Source of the DNA: Malachius bipustulatus
Lineage: Eukaryota > Arthropoda > Insecta > Coleoptera > Melyridae
Direction of reading: 5' to 3'
Length of the DNA: 64,000 nucleotides
Assembly: GCA_910589415.1 (NCBI GenBank)
Contig: OU342630.1
Span: 27,375,867 to 27,439,866 of the forward strand
Shown piece by piece: positions 39,047 to 52,200 of this stretch. The position numbers and the translations under genes were made by a program. How positions within the stretch are numbered: the stretch's first letter is position 1; each line of letters starts with the position of its first letter. A model generated the notes under the pieces. That model saw only the letters and a program-made list of their open reading frames with translations. It searched no databases and had not been told where the DNA came from.

Positions 39047-39421
39047 CTATTTCACCTCCATTGCATCATTAGAAATATCAGAATCATCTTCAGCGCTCTG
39101 ATCTGAATCAAATTCTTCTAATGATATAATGAAAGGTGGAATATTTTCAACCGAAAGATTTCCCATGTGTTCTGTCCAGTCTTCCGAAATAAGTTTTTTA
39201 CAATAATTACAATAATTTTGCCACATGTCAGGTGTACATTTTGAAAGAGCTTCAAGCCATAAACTCCTTACTTTATCTTTAGAGGAAAGCTGGGAATTTA
39301 TTTGCTTGTTGTAGTAAGTTTTACAGTACCCCCACGCCATTTCAATTGGATTGTATTGGCAATGGTATGGAGGCAGTCCAATAACTTCATGACCAAGCTC
39401 CCTGAAAATTTCGTCTGTCAC
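39047..39421 (-). pseudogene. C-terminal fragment of a Tc1/mariner-like (DDE_3) transposase
   Basis: Minus strand reads EIFRELGHEVIGLPPYHCQY, NPIEMAWGYCKTYYNKQIN, LSSKDKVRSLWLEALSKCTP, then an acidic C-terminus (SDQSAEDDSDISNDAMEV) and stop at 39047. The PPYHxxxNPIExxW block holds the last acidic residue (E) of the DDE triad. Everything upstream is missing. Its family looks like the relic at 56698-57297. It lies between the two host genes and is not part of either. Confidence 0.8.
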
Positions 39422-39782
39422 GTATCGGTTTTTTTTTTCTTTAGCTGACCAGGAAATTTAATGGTAAGTTTTTGTTTGATTTTTTTTGGGAAAATAATGA
39501 AGAAAGCATATCATAAAGTGTTATTGTTAAATATTTCTGATATACAGCAGCAGGTTATATAAAAAAGTGTAGTACAAATTTAAGTGTATAAACTTTGAAA
39601 TGATCAAAAATAAGATAACAAATTTAATATATAATGTAAATAAGTTACAATAATTACAACATCTTGCAGCAATCTATCAATACATTCTTCCAATTCGGAT
39701 GCTTACAAAATCCAGTTTTTAATAGAAAAATTTAATATAACAAATCTTTAGGATTATTATAATTAATAGGTATGTTGTATAT

Positions 39783-39788
39783 TTTATT
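39783..39788 (-). terminator. Candidate DENND1 polyadenylation signal
   Basis: TTTATT on the + strand is AATAAA on the minus strand, 165 bases after the DENND1 stop. Sequence here is very AT-rich, so a chance match is possible. Confidence 0.35.
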
Positions 39789-39952
39789 ATAATAATAAAT
39801 ATCTAAATTGAATCATCACATAATTTTTGTAATCAAAATTCTAAGACTAAAATTTTATAAAACTGAAGAATCACAAACAAATAAATCATAAAATACTGTC
39901 GATATAAATATAAATAAAACAATAATATACATAATAATTTACAGAATTTTCG

Positions 39953-40297
39953 CTAATCAAATCTAGTCCATTTATTAATTGATGTAACTTTACTGTTAGC
40001 TGAATTCCCACTACTAAACGAATCAAATTGAGTATTGGCAAAACTGTTGAAGTACAAACCGTACTCTTGCAACAGGTCCTGATCGTTCTTGTTGCTGATT
40101 GGAGCTTTACTCAGTTTAGGCACATTACCGTTCTCGGCCACCTTATCGTACGTATACAGGGGGTTCGATACACTAAGAACTTGTGGCTGCTGACCATCGA
40201 GTTGATAAGAAGCGCCCGATTTCAGAGGATCAAAATCATCCATGTCGTCAGACGTGGAATCTAGACGAATTAGATCCTCCGTGTCATCGGATTGCTG
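39953..40297 (-). CDS. DENND1: DENND1 last coding exon
   Basis: Reads QQSDDTEDLIRLDSTSDDMD, DFDPLKSGASYQL, SNPLYTYDKVAENG, DQDLLQEYGLYFNSFANTQF and ends NKWTRFD. The acceptor is a CAGCAG repeat (NAGNAG), so one glutamine may be optional. Acidic DDFDPL and LLQEYG are the sort of short motifs found in endocytic adaptor-binding tails (inference). It is separated from the previous exon by 13.2 kb of transposons; phase 0 on both sides fits. Confidence 0.82.
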   Translation of the reverse strand, partial: QQSDDTEDLIRLDSTSDDMDDFDPLKSGASYQLDGQQPQVLSVSNPLYTYDKVAENGNVPKLSKAPISNKNDQDLLQEYGLYFNSFANTQFDSFSSGNSANSKVTSINKWTRFD

Positions 40298-43200
40298 CTG
40301 TTGATTAATTTAAATTAGTACCGTTTTGTTAATTCATTGAAACATTATGTTATCAATAATAAATGCACTTAAAGTAGGCCATGGAATGCAACCTATAATA
40401 CAATGAATTTATTAGGTGCAATCTCATAATATTAGGTAAAAGTCCAAGAGCTGCCAGACCTTACTTATTTTCTAATTAACAAAATGTGTGGGATAGGGTA
40501 GAAGAGTAGTGTTCAAATAAAACTGGGACAGTTTAATTTTCCTAGTATAATATGTGGCTTATAAATTGAAAGATATTTCCATGCTCTCAATAAAGATGAC
40601 AGTCTATTTTATTTGTCAAAAAATAAAAATTACATTTCTCATTTTTAAGTTGATTCTTTATGATTAATATTAAATTACCTCTTTCTAATGCAATAAATTT
40701 TATTTTGACAAGTATCCCCAAAATATTTTTCATTCACCCCTTTACGAAAGTGTAACTTTCTGTCTTGATAAGACGACCGAAAGCGAAAGTAAAACATCCT
40801 AGGTGATAGGTTGCTAGGTGGTTGCTAGCTATGAAAAACTTTCGTGGCCTGGACAAAAAAGTAGAAATATCAGTTTGATTAACGTTTATTTAGATGGAAA
40901 ATTAAATGTAAAACTACAATAAAAATTCCAGTAAATTTACTGGAATTTGCAGCTTCTTGAATGAAATTCATTTTGAACTAAACTACGATCAAAGATTCTG
41001 AAATTATAGCGGTACAGAGTTTTAAACTTGACAGTGTCATAAATTAATAATTTAAAACTATTGTTACTACGGTAATGTTAAAAACATGGCACCTTATAAT
41101 AATTCCATTGTTATCACTGAATCGTATTACTTTACTCATTTCTTCTTAATCCGTGGTTCAATATGGCAAGGGGAGAATGAAAAGTTTAATACATTACACG
41201 CTACGAAAGCTCTTTCAGGTGCTCGGAGTTTTTAAATAGCCTCGGCTACGCTACGCTTCGCCTCGGCTATTCAAATACTCCTCACACCTAAAAGTGAACT
41301 TTCGTAGCTTGTAATGTAAATAACTATAATGAAATCAAGTAATCAACTAGTTAATATGCTGGAAGCCGCAAACACAACACTTCCTTCAATTCTGAGTGAT
41401 GATTTTTATATATGTTTTGTAAAATAATGTTAAAAGTCGATAATCAACACTGCCAGACACTTACCATCGATGGTAATTTTTACCAAAAGTTAGCAAAAAA
41501 ATAGCCGAACTTTATACTTATATTCCATTATACCTATACCTATCTGTTATACTTATTCTGTTCTCTACTTATACCATAAGTAATTTTTTTTTTTATATAA
41601 TTATTTTTATTGAACCACTTACAGCCAATATTATAAACGCTGGTTAAGGAAGATAACTCGCAGTTAGTCCCTATCTGCCAGTTAAATAAGCAACAGGTGT
41701 ATTATAAAGCTTTTTCCAGCTCTCAAGGTTAACTTTTTAACTGTCAGATAACTTTAACTCGGAGTTTGCATGGATAACCTTACTATTCGGTTTTATAAAG
41801 CTATTTTTAGCTTGGTTAGGTTAAAGTAGCGGGTTAAGTTTGCCTATCTGGCTGATAAAGTTAACCTCCAGATTTCCTGGGTTTAACTTGGTGAACTGTC
41901 ATATTTATTACAAATTATTAGTGCAATATCAAAATAGAAATTATGATTATACATTAGTCTTCAATGGATTGCATCCCTGAAATTGATATAATGGATATTA
42001 TTATTATGAAATATCAATAATAATGCAAATAATAATAGTTATTTGAGTATTAAAACTAGGTTTCTTGTTGACATTATTATTTATGAAAAAATATAATAAA
42101 AAAGCTTGGTAGGTACCTATTAATTTATGAAACCTAATTATAGGTAAAAGTATAAACCTTTACAGACTTTTTGTAATTTGTGTTGCCTACAAAACTCCAA
42201 TAATAAGGTAAGTTTATATATCAAATATATATATAATAGGTACATAATAATATTCCTATCAAGTATTAATATTACTACCTATTCAAAACATTATCCAATA
42301 AATATCAATTTTAAATCTGATTTTTGCAGGGAAATATTTTTGTCGTATTAATTTCCTAAAGAGTGGTGATTTGCAAAAGGAGCTGAAATATGTAAGTACC
42401 TACCTATATTTGTATACCGACTCCTATTCCTCTCACTTTAGGGGTGTAATATGTAAGTGTATACCTACTATATCTGCTATATGTGTATACTTACTCTATT
42501 ATTCCTCTTGCCTTAGGGGTGAAGTTTCGTTGACTTGAACAACAAATCAAGAAAACTATTGACTCTCGGAATGTGTTTTCAAAAATATTGTTTGCAAATT
42601 AGTTTTATCATGTATCTATTCAAAAGAAACTACAACAGTCACAGCATTACAGTCAATACATTTCTTTATTCTTTTTGAACCTACTCAATAAAAAAAAACA
42701 ACTACATAAAGTTGAAAAACATAAAACTTTATTTAAACCAAAAACCACTTATCAACTACACATAATTACTATTATACAGGTCGCCGGAAACAGCAAAGCA
42801 ACAACGCTCTTTCTTTTCATGGATTGTTTGGATGTTGGATTCATGGATTGATATTGTCAAACTATGTCAGCAATTGTGTCGTTACATCAAAAGGTATAGA
42901 AAGGTGGATGATGTTGTGTTACTGTGAATGCAGTGACCTGTACCTATATGAAAATTATTATTATACCTACTTGGAAACTAGAATTTTTCGGTGTAAAAAC
43001 GAACCTTTTTAAATAATAATAATGATTATAATCTTTATCATTATGAACTGCAATATTTATAATGGTTAGTAAAAATACAAAAAAAAAGTGCTTGTCTCAT
43101 GTAGGTATAAGGATAAAAATTATATTTTAAAGACAAAATTCACAAGTCAATATTTACATAAGTTAATTTCAAGTGAAAATACCGACATTATAAAAATTTA

Positions 43201-46200
43201 ACTAAACAATTTACCAAAGTACCTGTACAAGTAATACTGTTTTCAGAATGTCAGAACTCTCATTGCTGTCATCTTCTGACGAGGAGGAAGAGCAGCCGGT
43301 CAGGCTCAGACGTCCGAGAATAATGAGGGACAGGGCTAATCCTTTCGAGAGCTTCGATGAACAAGACTTCCGTATGAGGTTTAGGTTTAGTAAAGCCACC
43401 GTGCAACAGATCTTGGAGATAATTGGTGATGGTATTAAACCAACGACTATGAGAAACAACCCTATTTCTGCTATGAATCAATTATTGCTGACGTTGCGAT
43501 TCTATGCAACTGGAGCATTCCAGCAAGTTATTGGAGACACACTGAATGTCCACAAAGCAACGGTATTCAGAATAGTGCATAGAGTCACAAGAGAGATAGC
43601 TTCTTTACGCCCGCGTTACTGTAAGATGCCTCAAGGAGAACGTGAAATTAACACTACAATTTTAAATTTCTTCAATATAAGTGATTTCCCTCGAGTCATT
43701 GGAACCATCGACTGTACGCATGTTAAAATACAGTCACCAGGCGGAAGAAATGCAGAAATTTATCGGAACAGAAAAGGTTTTTTTTCTTTAAATGTTCAGG
43801 TGGTTTGCAATGCCAATCTAAAAATTTTACATGTAGTTGCACGGTGGCCAGGGTCGGTACATGACAGCACTATATTCAATAATGGCTCGTTAAATGTCGA
43901 ACTTAACAATGGTGTCTATGGGCGATATTACTTATTGGGTGATAGTGGCTACCCATGTAAAAGAATACTGTTGACACCATTATTAAATCCTTCAACGCCT
44001 GCTGAAGAATTGTACAACAGGGCACACATAAGGACTAGAAACACAATTGAGCGTTGTTTTGGTGTCCTAAAAAGGAGATTCTCCTGTTTGCACCAAGGTT
44101 TGAACCTGAAACTGCACAATATTCCACCAGTAATTGTAGCCTGTTGTGTACTGCATAACATGGCTTTACAATTTGACGACGAAGTTCCACCAGAGGAATT
44201 TCCTATGGATGAAGCTCTGTATGATGTTGATGATCAACGGATAGCAGGCCACTTGAATAATAATACAGCGGTCAGAACGGCATTAATCAACACCGTGTTT
44301 ACTCGCTAACTGTACATAGTTTTTATCTAGAAAAAAAAAATAGATTGAAAGTAATTATAGGAGTGCTGAAGAGGGGATGAAAATATATTCATTATAAGTA
44401 AGTGGAAGTTATAATTTTGAAATAATTTTTAGTTTTAATGTTCTGTGTTAAATTTCTTTTTATACGTGTGACGTGCTTTATAATGCACATTTCCTAAAAA
44501 TTCTCGTAATTTAACTGTAGATCACCTTTTCTGGTTTTTAGTGACCGATTTAAAATTATTCTATTTATAAGAAATTATAAATTTAAATAAATAAAAGGCA
44601 ATGTTTATAGAGGCTGTAGAAATGTTTTTTCTCACTAAAAGTTAATTGAAGTTGAAACAAATTAATATTAGATAGTAGCTAATGTTACTTATAGTAACTA
44701 CCTATGTAATTATATATAAATAATGCTTATAAACCTCAAATGTTTAATCCCTGTGCACTAATCCCTCTTTTTTTCCAATTATTGATTTAAAAAATATTAA
44801 AGAAAATATAATCGATACTGTTTTTAATTTTTATTCATCTAATTTTTTTTTTAATAATTTCATTTTCAGCTCATGCTCTTCGACATACATGTTATGCTGA
44901 ATTCGGGCATAGTTCCGTTCCCTCCTGGCATTATTAATTTTAATTTCAAAATATTTCTTTTGAAGGGCATAACGGGAACTATTCCCGAATTCAGTTTTTT
45001 TTGGTGCCTTTTTGTTTTTTTTATTTGGTTTTGCTGGGAGGGTTCTAGATATAATACTGGGTCTTGGAATAGGCGAGGGGGGGGTTACTTCCAGCTTGGG
45101 AACCTCAGGATCTGGATATATCCTGGAGGAGGGTCCAGGAACAGGAGAAAGCGGGGCCTCAAACTGTGCGGGAGCGGGAACAATGTTATCTGAAACATAA
45201 AATAATTAATACATTCCAAAACAACAAAAATCTGTAACCGAATAGCTGCTCAAATACAAAAAAGTAAAATGTCAATTAATACCTACATATCAAAAAACAC
45301 AGACGAGTATTATAAAAGTCATGAGTGCACTGAGTGAAAAGAGATTTTTTAAGGTGTGTCTTGTAATGTGCAAGAATAAAGTCAATAAAGAATAAAGTCA
45401 AGAATTCAATTAAAAATACAATTTGATTTATTTCTGACTAACTTAAACTTAAATAATATTTCATCTGCTCGGAAAGTCAAACAACTAATCAATGCATGTC
45501 ACCTCCCAATTAGATATCCACCGGAATTTTTGTATAATTTTTAGAAACCTCAAAATAATACTACATAATATAACAAAGGAACGAGGAACACTAGAATTAT
45601 TCTGGATTTTTAATTCGTACTTGTTTTCTTGTTTATGTTTACCTTCTACAATATTTCTTATCACAGCCTGCAAAGTTGCGACATTTCTAGTGACATGATA
45701 GGAAAGACATATTGCCAGGCCAGTGTAACTGACAATAAAGTAAGACTTTTAATTTGGTATTAATAAAGCGTAAGAATCGTAACAATACGTTTAAATATAC
45801 ATTAAAATTAAGAAGCTCTCACCACCAAAAAACACTGCCTCACTATCAAAATAGTTTTCGATAGGCTCCATTTGCTCCCGCAGTCCTGCTACAATTTGAG
45901 CACCTATATCGCCAAGGCCAGACTTGTACCTCCCTCCTCCAGTTTCCATAACCTCCTTCTAAATAAAACAGATTACTAGTATCAGGTAGTGTAAAAATTC
46001 CATAAATAAATAGCAAACAATTAATGATTTTCGTTTAGCTGTTGATTTTTTCCCAAGGGCGTAGCAAGGATTTTTTTCTAGGAGGGGGGGGGGCAATGGT
46101 GGTTCGAGAAGCAATTTAAAAAAAGAGAAAGAGGGTCCCTCCCAAAATAGTGGTGCGGGCGATTTTTTTTTATTATTCAAGGTCACGCAATTTCCCAGCT

Positions 46201-49200
46201 CTTGAATAAATACAGGGTTTGAAAAAAAAGCCGAAGAATTTCGGCTTATTTTTTTTGCCTCAAAGTTCATATAAACATAGGTCCACAACCGCTTCGTTAC
46301 CGATTTAAAGGGTGTTGAAATCAAAACAAAAAATTGTCTTTCTATTAATTAACAATTTAAAAAATATAGCTCAATATAGCAAGGAGCCGTTTTGCGGACC
46401 AATGTTTATATGAACTTTTAGGCATAAGAAAGTTAAATAATTCCCTCCTTTCATATATAGTCACTCTCGTTATGAAATAAGAATTAAATTGTTATGGTCA
46501 TATTTCAAATAAAATTATTTTTTACCTTAGAAGGTACATCAATTTTTAATATCAACTGACTGTCGTTTTTGGACAATTCAAAAAGTCGCTCTTGTCATCA
46601 TTCCACATCAGAAAAGGGATTTCTAATAGAATATAAGCAGAATCAAGAGATGGGAAATGGTAATAACAACAGTAGTAATTATTATACAAAAATACAAAAA
46701 TTGGCTACGATCGCACCAAAAAGCACTGGGTAGCCAGATTTTGAACCACCGCTGCCGATAAAGACAGCAAAAAACAACCCCCTCCCCCCTGATAAAGCAC
46801 CTTAGGGAGTTTTTGGTATCAATATTCAAGGCCATGCAATTTCCCAGTACTTGAAAAAAAAAATTCTTTGAAAATTTGCCACCTTTGGCTATATAGCTCT
46901 ATCCTTTACATTGTACCTACACTGTATAGGTAGGTAAAAGAAGGCTGTACCTACTTAAACAAAACCATAATTCTATTATAATCGAATTTAGTCGGTTACC
47001 TGGTTACCTCGAAATTCCGTAAACTCGGAATTTTTTTTCCCCATTTTTAAGCAGGAAATTAGAAGAAAATATATTAAAAAATTACCTTTTCCTTTATAGC
47101 TAAGGCCTGATAAGTCTGAGCTTCCTCGCTGGTAACCCCCATGTCCTCCAGCTTTCTCACATATACTTCTTTCTAAACAGGAACAAATTTCAAGTTAATT
47201 TTTATTACGATATATGACCATAAGATCAGTAAGATTTTAGACAAATATAGGATCAGGTAAATATGAAAATCAAAACTAGCCACTAATATAAAAGTATTCA
47301 TATATACTATACATACGTTGCTTTCTGCCACCTCTTTGCGTAGCTTTTTTTTCAAATTCAAATACGCTGCCTTCAGTCCGTCGGGAGTTCGGCAGTTGCT
47401 GGAGCGGCTATTGAAATTCCGGGTTATGGATGCCCAGACATCAGCTTTCTTTTTGAAGGCCTGGCTGTTAGTGCGTTTGTCTTCTATGACATCCATATAC
47501 CTAAGAAAATGGACAGGAATGATGGGATTTTAGGGAAGTGTTTAATATGAAACTGGAAGACTGGAGTTTGGTTTCGGTAATTGGATGGCTCGGTATAACG
47601 ACAATGTAGGCTCATTGCAGGGTAAGGAATCTACACATTATGAAAGTTGGATTGGAATAGGGGCACGTTACTCTTAGATCGCTGGGTTATTGTAAGTCGA
47701 GAGCTTTCAATTTAAACATTACAAATCGATAATAATAATTATAGAAGTGCAGAATTATTATGCTTGAGGCTGATATTATTTCATCTTCCATTATAAGTTC
47801 GAACAAAATTTGTATGTATGGTCCTTTTGGAGGTATGTAATTCGCAAATTTGGTAGTACAACTTTATTAATAAATTTGGTAATCCTATAGAAGTGAATCA
47901 GAATCATAAAGAAGAATCAGATTAGGATAGTCAGGTTAGGTATTTTTTCCCTTTTACGGCTTTTTCTATTCTATGTATTAATTTTATAGTAAGTAAAATA
48001 TAAAATTTAGATGACCCGTAAATTTAAATGACAAGAATATGCGGTAGGGAAAGTGAAATAAATACATAACCTGACTATCTTAATCTGATGTAGGTACAGG
48101 ATTACCATAAATTTATCCACTTTATTATTGTGATTCAATCAACATGAGAATAGGTAAATCTACGTTGGTACTCACCCTTGAACTAGCTCCAGCAAAATTT
48201 CTTTCTCCTCGACTGTAAAATTTGCCGCCCGGTCCCGTTTCCTCTTCAAGGCAGTCAGGTCCGGGTGATTTTGATCCATCTAGATATAAATTTTATTTTT
48301 AGTAAATACTATCAGATCTTGAATTACCAAATCACCAGAACATTTACTTACGTTTGGTATTGGTAGAATGGTAGTAGTAGCTAGGATTACTGATTAGAAC
48401 TTGAACTTAGAAGAAGAATTACTGCTGTTGCTTCTTGCAAATTGCAATGTTGCTTCAGTCTTAGGTCATTGAACTTAACTTGACCAGCTCCAGCTTACAC
48501 GACACCACTCCGGGCGCGCCGCGCGCAAGCCAACCGACATTTCTTATTTATTTCATGTGTCACTCACGTCATTTCTTCAGCGTCAATGGCTGTTTTGGCT
48601 GTTTCGTTGACATTCGTGTAGAATGGACGGTTAAATATGGCCGACTTCCGGCGATAACTAACCACGAGCTAGGCTCGGGGAAATCTTGCTTTATAATACG
48701 CACGCGGAAACTTAACTCGGAGTTAGTGTTATCTGCCAGATAACTAACTTTCTACTTAACCAGCGTTTATAATATCGGCTGTTATTTGATTATATAATAT
48801 ATTTGATGAATTTTATTGGGATTTAGGTTCTAATTTAAATTTGCCACTAAAGATTCTTTACAGAACAAATTAGAAAAACTTTCGTACCGCATGCGAGGAG
48901 AAGACTGAAGACATGGACGGTACCGTTTCGTCCTTATTATGAACTCATCAGCATATCATATCAGTCAGCTCTAAACCACACATGCTATACAAAATTTGGA
49001 AGTTCTATGTATTCTAACTGGTGTTTTCGTTTTGTAGTGGCTTTTAATTTCAAATGAGGTGTACCGTCCATGTCTTCAGTTTTCTCCTCGCATGCTGTAC
49101 GAAAGTTTTTCTAATTTGTTATGTAAAGAATCTTTAGTGGCAAATTTAAATTAGAACCTAAATCCTAATAAAATTCATCAAATATACAGGGTTATTCACG

Positions 49201-52200
49201 GTATACGCCACGGAAGATTATGGCCGTGTCTCTGGATTTTAGGATCTTTTTATTTTTGGAGTGGATAGAGACCCGGCAGAGGTACGTTTTAAAATTATAT
49301 TCACAATGTACAGGGTGTCCCAAAAGCATGAAACATATCAAAGTTATGTTTTTTTTTTTTTTTTTTTTTTATGGGTGTCCCGTATTGTTATGTTCAAATT
49401 TTTTGAGCATATAGTAGGCTTAATTTTGAGCCCAAAAAAACCAAAAGTGGCAGGTCTATCTTTACTCGTTACGAAGTTACAGGCCTAAGAAAATTATGAC
49501 TAGTAAATAACAAAGATTCAACTTTGAAAACCACACAACCACATGTGTTGTGGTTTAGGCTAATAATTTATTGTTATGGTGGCTACATGAGTAATGTCAC
49601 CAAAATAAACATTAGAAGAGGTTCTCCTGCTCATACAAAATGGCATTTGGATTCAAATAAATGGGACCAGCATATTTCGGAATTGGCGTTTGTAACAATG
49701 ACGTCTAAATAAATAGACCCAACATTCCATTCATAAATATGAAATATTCGAAATCCATCATCTAATTTGTATCTTCATGTGAGTGGGAAAAGGAGTGACC
49801 GATCGCATAAACAGAGGTTTGCGGCGAAAATGGCAATGCTGTCAGAGAACTTCGCGATGAGAGCCAGTGGCGTAGGGTTTTTCAAGATAATTATTATTTC
49901 CTGTGTATTTAGGACGAAAAATAGTGAGTTTGGGTTACTTTGTATGATTAATGGAATACCGTACTTATCTGTCTGTATGAAGATTAATCTTATAAAACAC
50001 TTTTCTTAGATGTACAGAAAGCCAAAGCAACCTCTTCTCCTGATTCACAGGAAAGCTAAGACAATACATAGGTACTTTAGCATATTTAACTAGTAGATTA
50101 CAAAAGACATTCATAATATTTTTTGTTATTTATTAGACCCTCAATAAAGGTGATTTGTGAAATTTTTGAGACAAATACAGGGTGTCCCATAATATGTGGG
50201 CAATCTCCCGGATTTAAGTAAATTTCGTAAAAATAAATGAAAAAATAGCTATAAAATTAATTCCTCAGAGACACCCCTACAAAGATATTAGCTGTTGAAG
50301 TAGAGGGCTGAATATCAATTTTTTGTAATAACTTTTTTATTTCTTGGCCGATTTTGATAATTTTTGGGTTTATTTTGTATTATTTGGGACTGTTTAGAAT
50401 AGTGTTTCATAATCTTTGGTAGCACATACATAGACCTCGGGATGGCATAACCCCCTCATTCACTTGAAAGAAAACAATAAAAGTAATAATTTTACAGTTT
50501 TTTAAGGTTAATTTTCTTTTTATTTGACATTTTTTACATAAAAAATGTATCTTTATTTATTTCGATAGAGCGAACCGTTATCGAGATAAACGTCCTTCTA
50601 ATAGGTGATGCGTCGCAGGAACTTTCTAAATTTCAAGTAAATTTTAACAAGATGGCTGACCTTTGACAGTAAATTGAGCAGGAAACAAAACAATAACTTA
50701 ATTAAATACACGTCAAATAGTGTCAAAGATTTTATTTCATGCAGATTCAATTCTAACTGATTTTAAAATGAGTTACACAAACGCTGAATACGCAGAAAAT
50801 CAGTTGGAATTGAATCTGCATTAAATGAAATCTTTGACACTGACGTGCATTTAATTAAGTTATTGTTTTGTTTCCTGCTCAATTTACTGTCATAGGTCAG
50901 CCATCTTGTTAAAATTTACTTGAAATTTGAAAAGTTCCTGCGACGCATCACCTATTAGAAGGACGTTTATCTCGATAACGGTTCGCTCTATCGAAATAAA
51001 TAAAGATACATTTTTTATGTAAAAAATGTCAAATAAAAAGAAAATTAACCTTAAAAAGCTGTAAAATTATTATTTTTATTGTTTTCTTTCAAGTGAATGA
51101 GGGGGTTATGCCATCCCGAGGTCTATGTATGTGCTACCAAAGATTATGAAACACTATTCTAAACAGTCCAAAAAAATACAAAATAAAACCAAAAATTATC
51201 AAAATCGGTCAAGAAATAAAAAAGTTATTGCAAAAAATTGATTTTCAACCCTCAACTTCAACAGCTAATATCTTTGTAGGGGTGTCTCTGAGGAATTAAT
51301 TTTATAGCTATTTTTTCATTTATTTTTACGGAATTTACCCAAATCCGGGAGATTGCCCACATATTATGGGACACCCTGTATATAGATATTTCTAAATTAA
51401 ACAGGAACGCAAATCTTAGGAAGGAACTGGTGTAACAGTTGAAGTTGTAAAGTCATCCAATTTGTGAACATCTTCTAAGATAACGGTATTAGAGGATAAT
51501 TAGAAAATTGTAAATATTGAACCAAATTGACGCCGATGATGTATATTAGGGATTATTTTGATAATTGGGCTTTACGTTCCGGCTTATTACTATTTTCGAA
51601 GTTACCAATCGGAAGTTTAACGTTTCGAGACTGATTAGTCCCTTGATCACAGTTAATAATAAGTAAAGTACAAATAAAAATTTAAAAGTAAAATTAAAAT
51701 ATAAAATATAATTATGACATTTAGATTTGTCAAAATCTAAAACTTCGAAAATAGTAAGCCGGAACCTAAAGCCCAATAATTATTATCAAAATAATACCTA
51801 ATATACTTACAATGGGACGTACTGTTGAAATTTGTCACAGTAGGTACCTAAATTGCAATGTTCAGAGGATAATTTTACTGGATTTGCCAAAGATTTTTCC
51901 CTGCGGCGACTACAGCACTGATATGAACATAGCCTTACTTACTGGTACTCACCTACGAAAACAAACTTCTGGGTTTAAATCGTCACTTTTCTTGCACATC
52001 AACTAAGTTCGCACTATTGTCTATAGTCTATAATTTTAAATTGGTGAAAATAATAGCAGGAAGCAGTTTAATTTGGTTAAAATACCCGTCTAATGAAATC
52101 AAAATAGGGACAACACCGCACTCGAAATGATGAATGAATTTTAAAAATTTGTAAAAATATCGTAGTCGCGTAAACATACGACGTTGCCGCGCATTTTGTG

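Larger units (their letters stand above)
41622..48781. mobile_element. Apparently complete PIF/Harbinger transposon (7,160 bp)
   Basis: Begins CAGCCAATATTATAAACGCT and ends with the inverse of CAGCCGATATTATAAACGCT; the 27-bp ends differ at one place. TTA lies on both sides (41619-41621, 48782-48784), the classic PIF/Harbinger duplication. Subterminal GTTATCTGGCAG/CTGCCAGTT and AACTCGGAGTT words occur at both ends. It carries both genes the superfamily needs: a DDE transposase on the + strand (43248-44309) and a SANT-like DNA-binding gene on the - strand (48279-44831). Both frames are intact, so the copy may be young or still mobile. Confidence 0.93.

Noticed and set aside
44873..45193. The + strand frame here as a separate protein
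   Set aside because: It is the shadow of the last exon of the SANT-like gene on the minus strand, which has matching splice phases and family-like composition.
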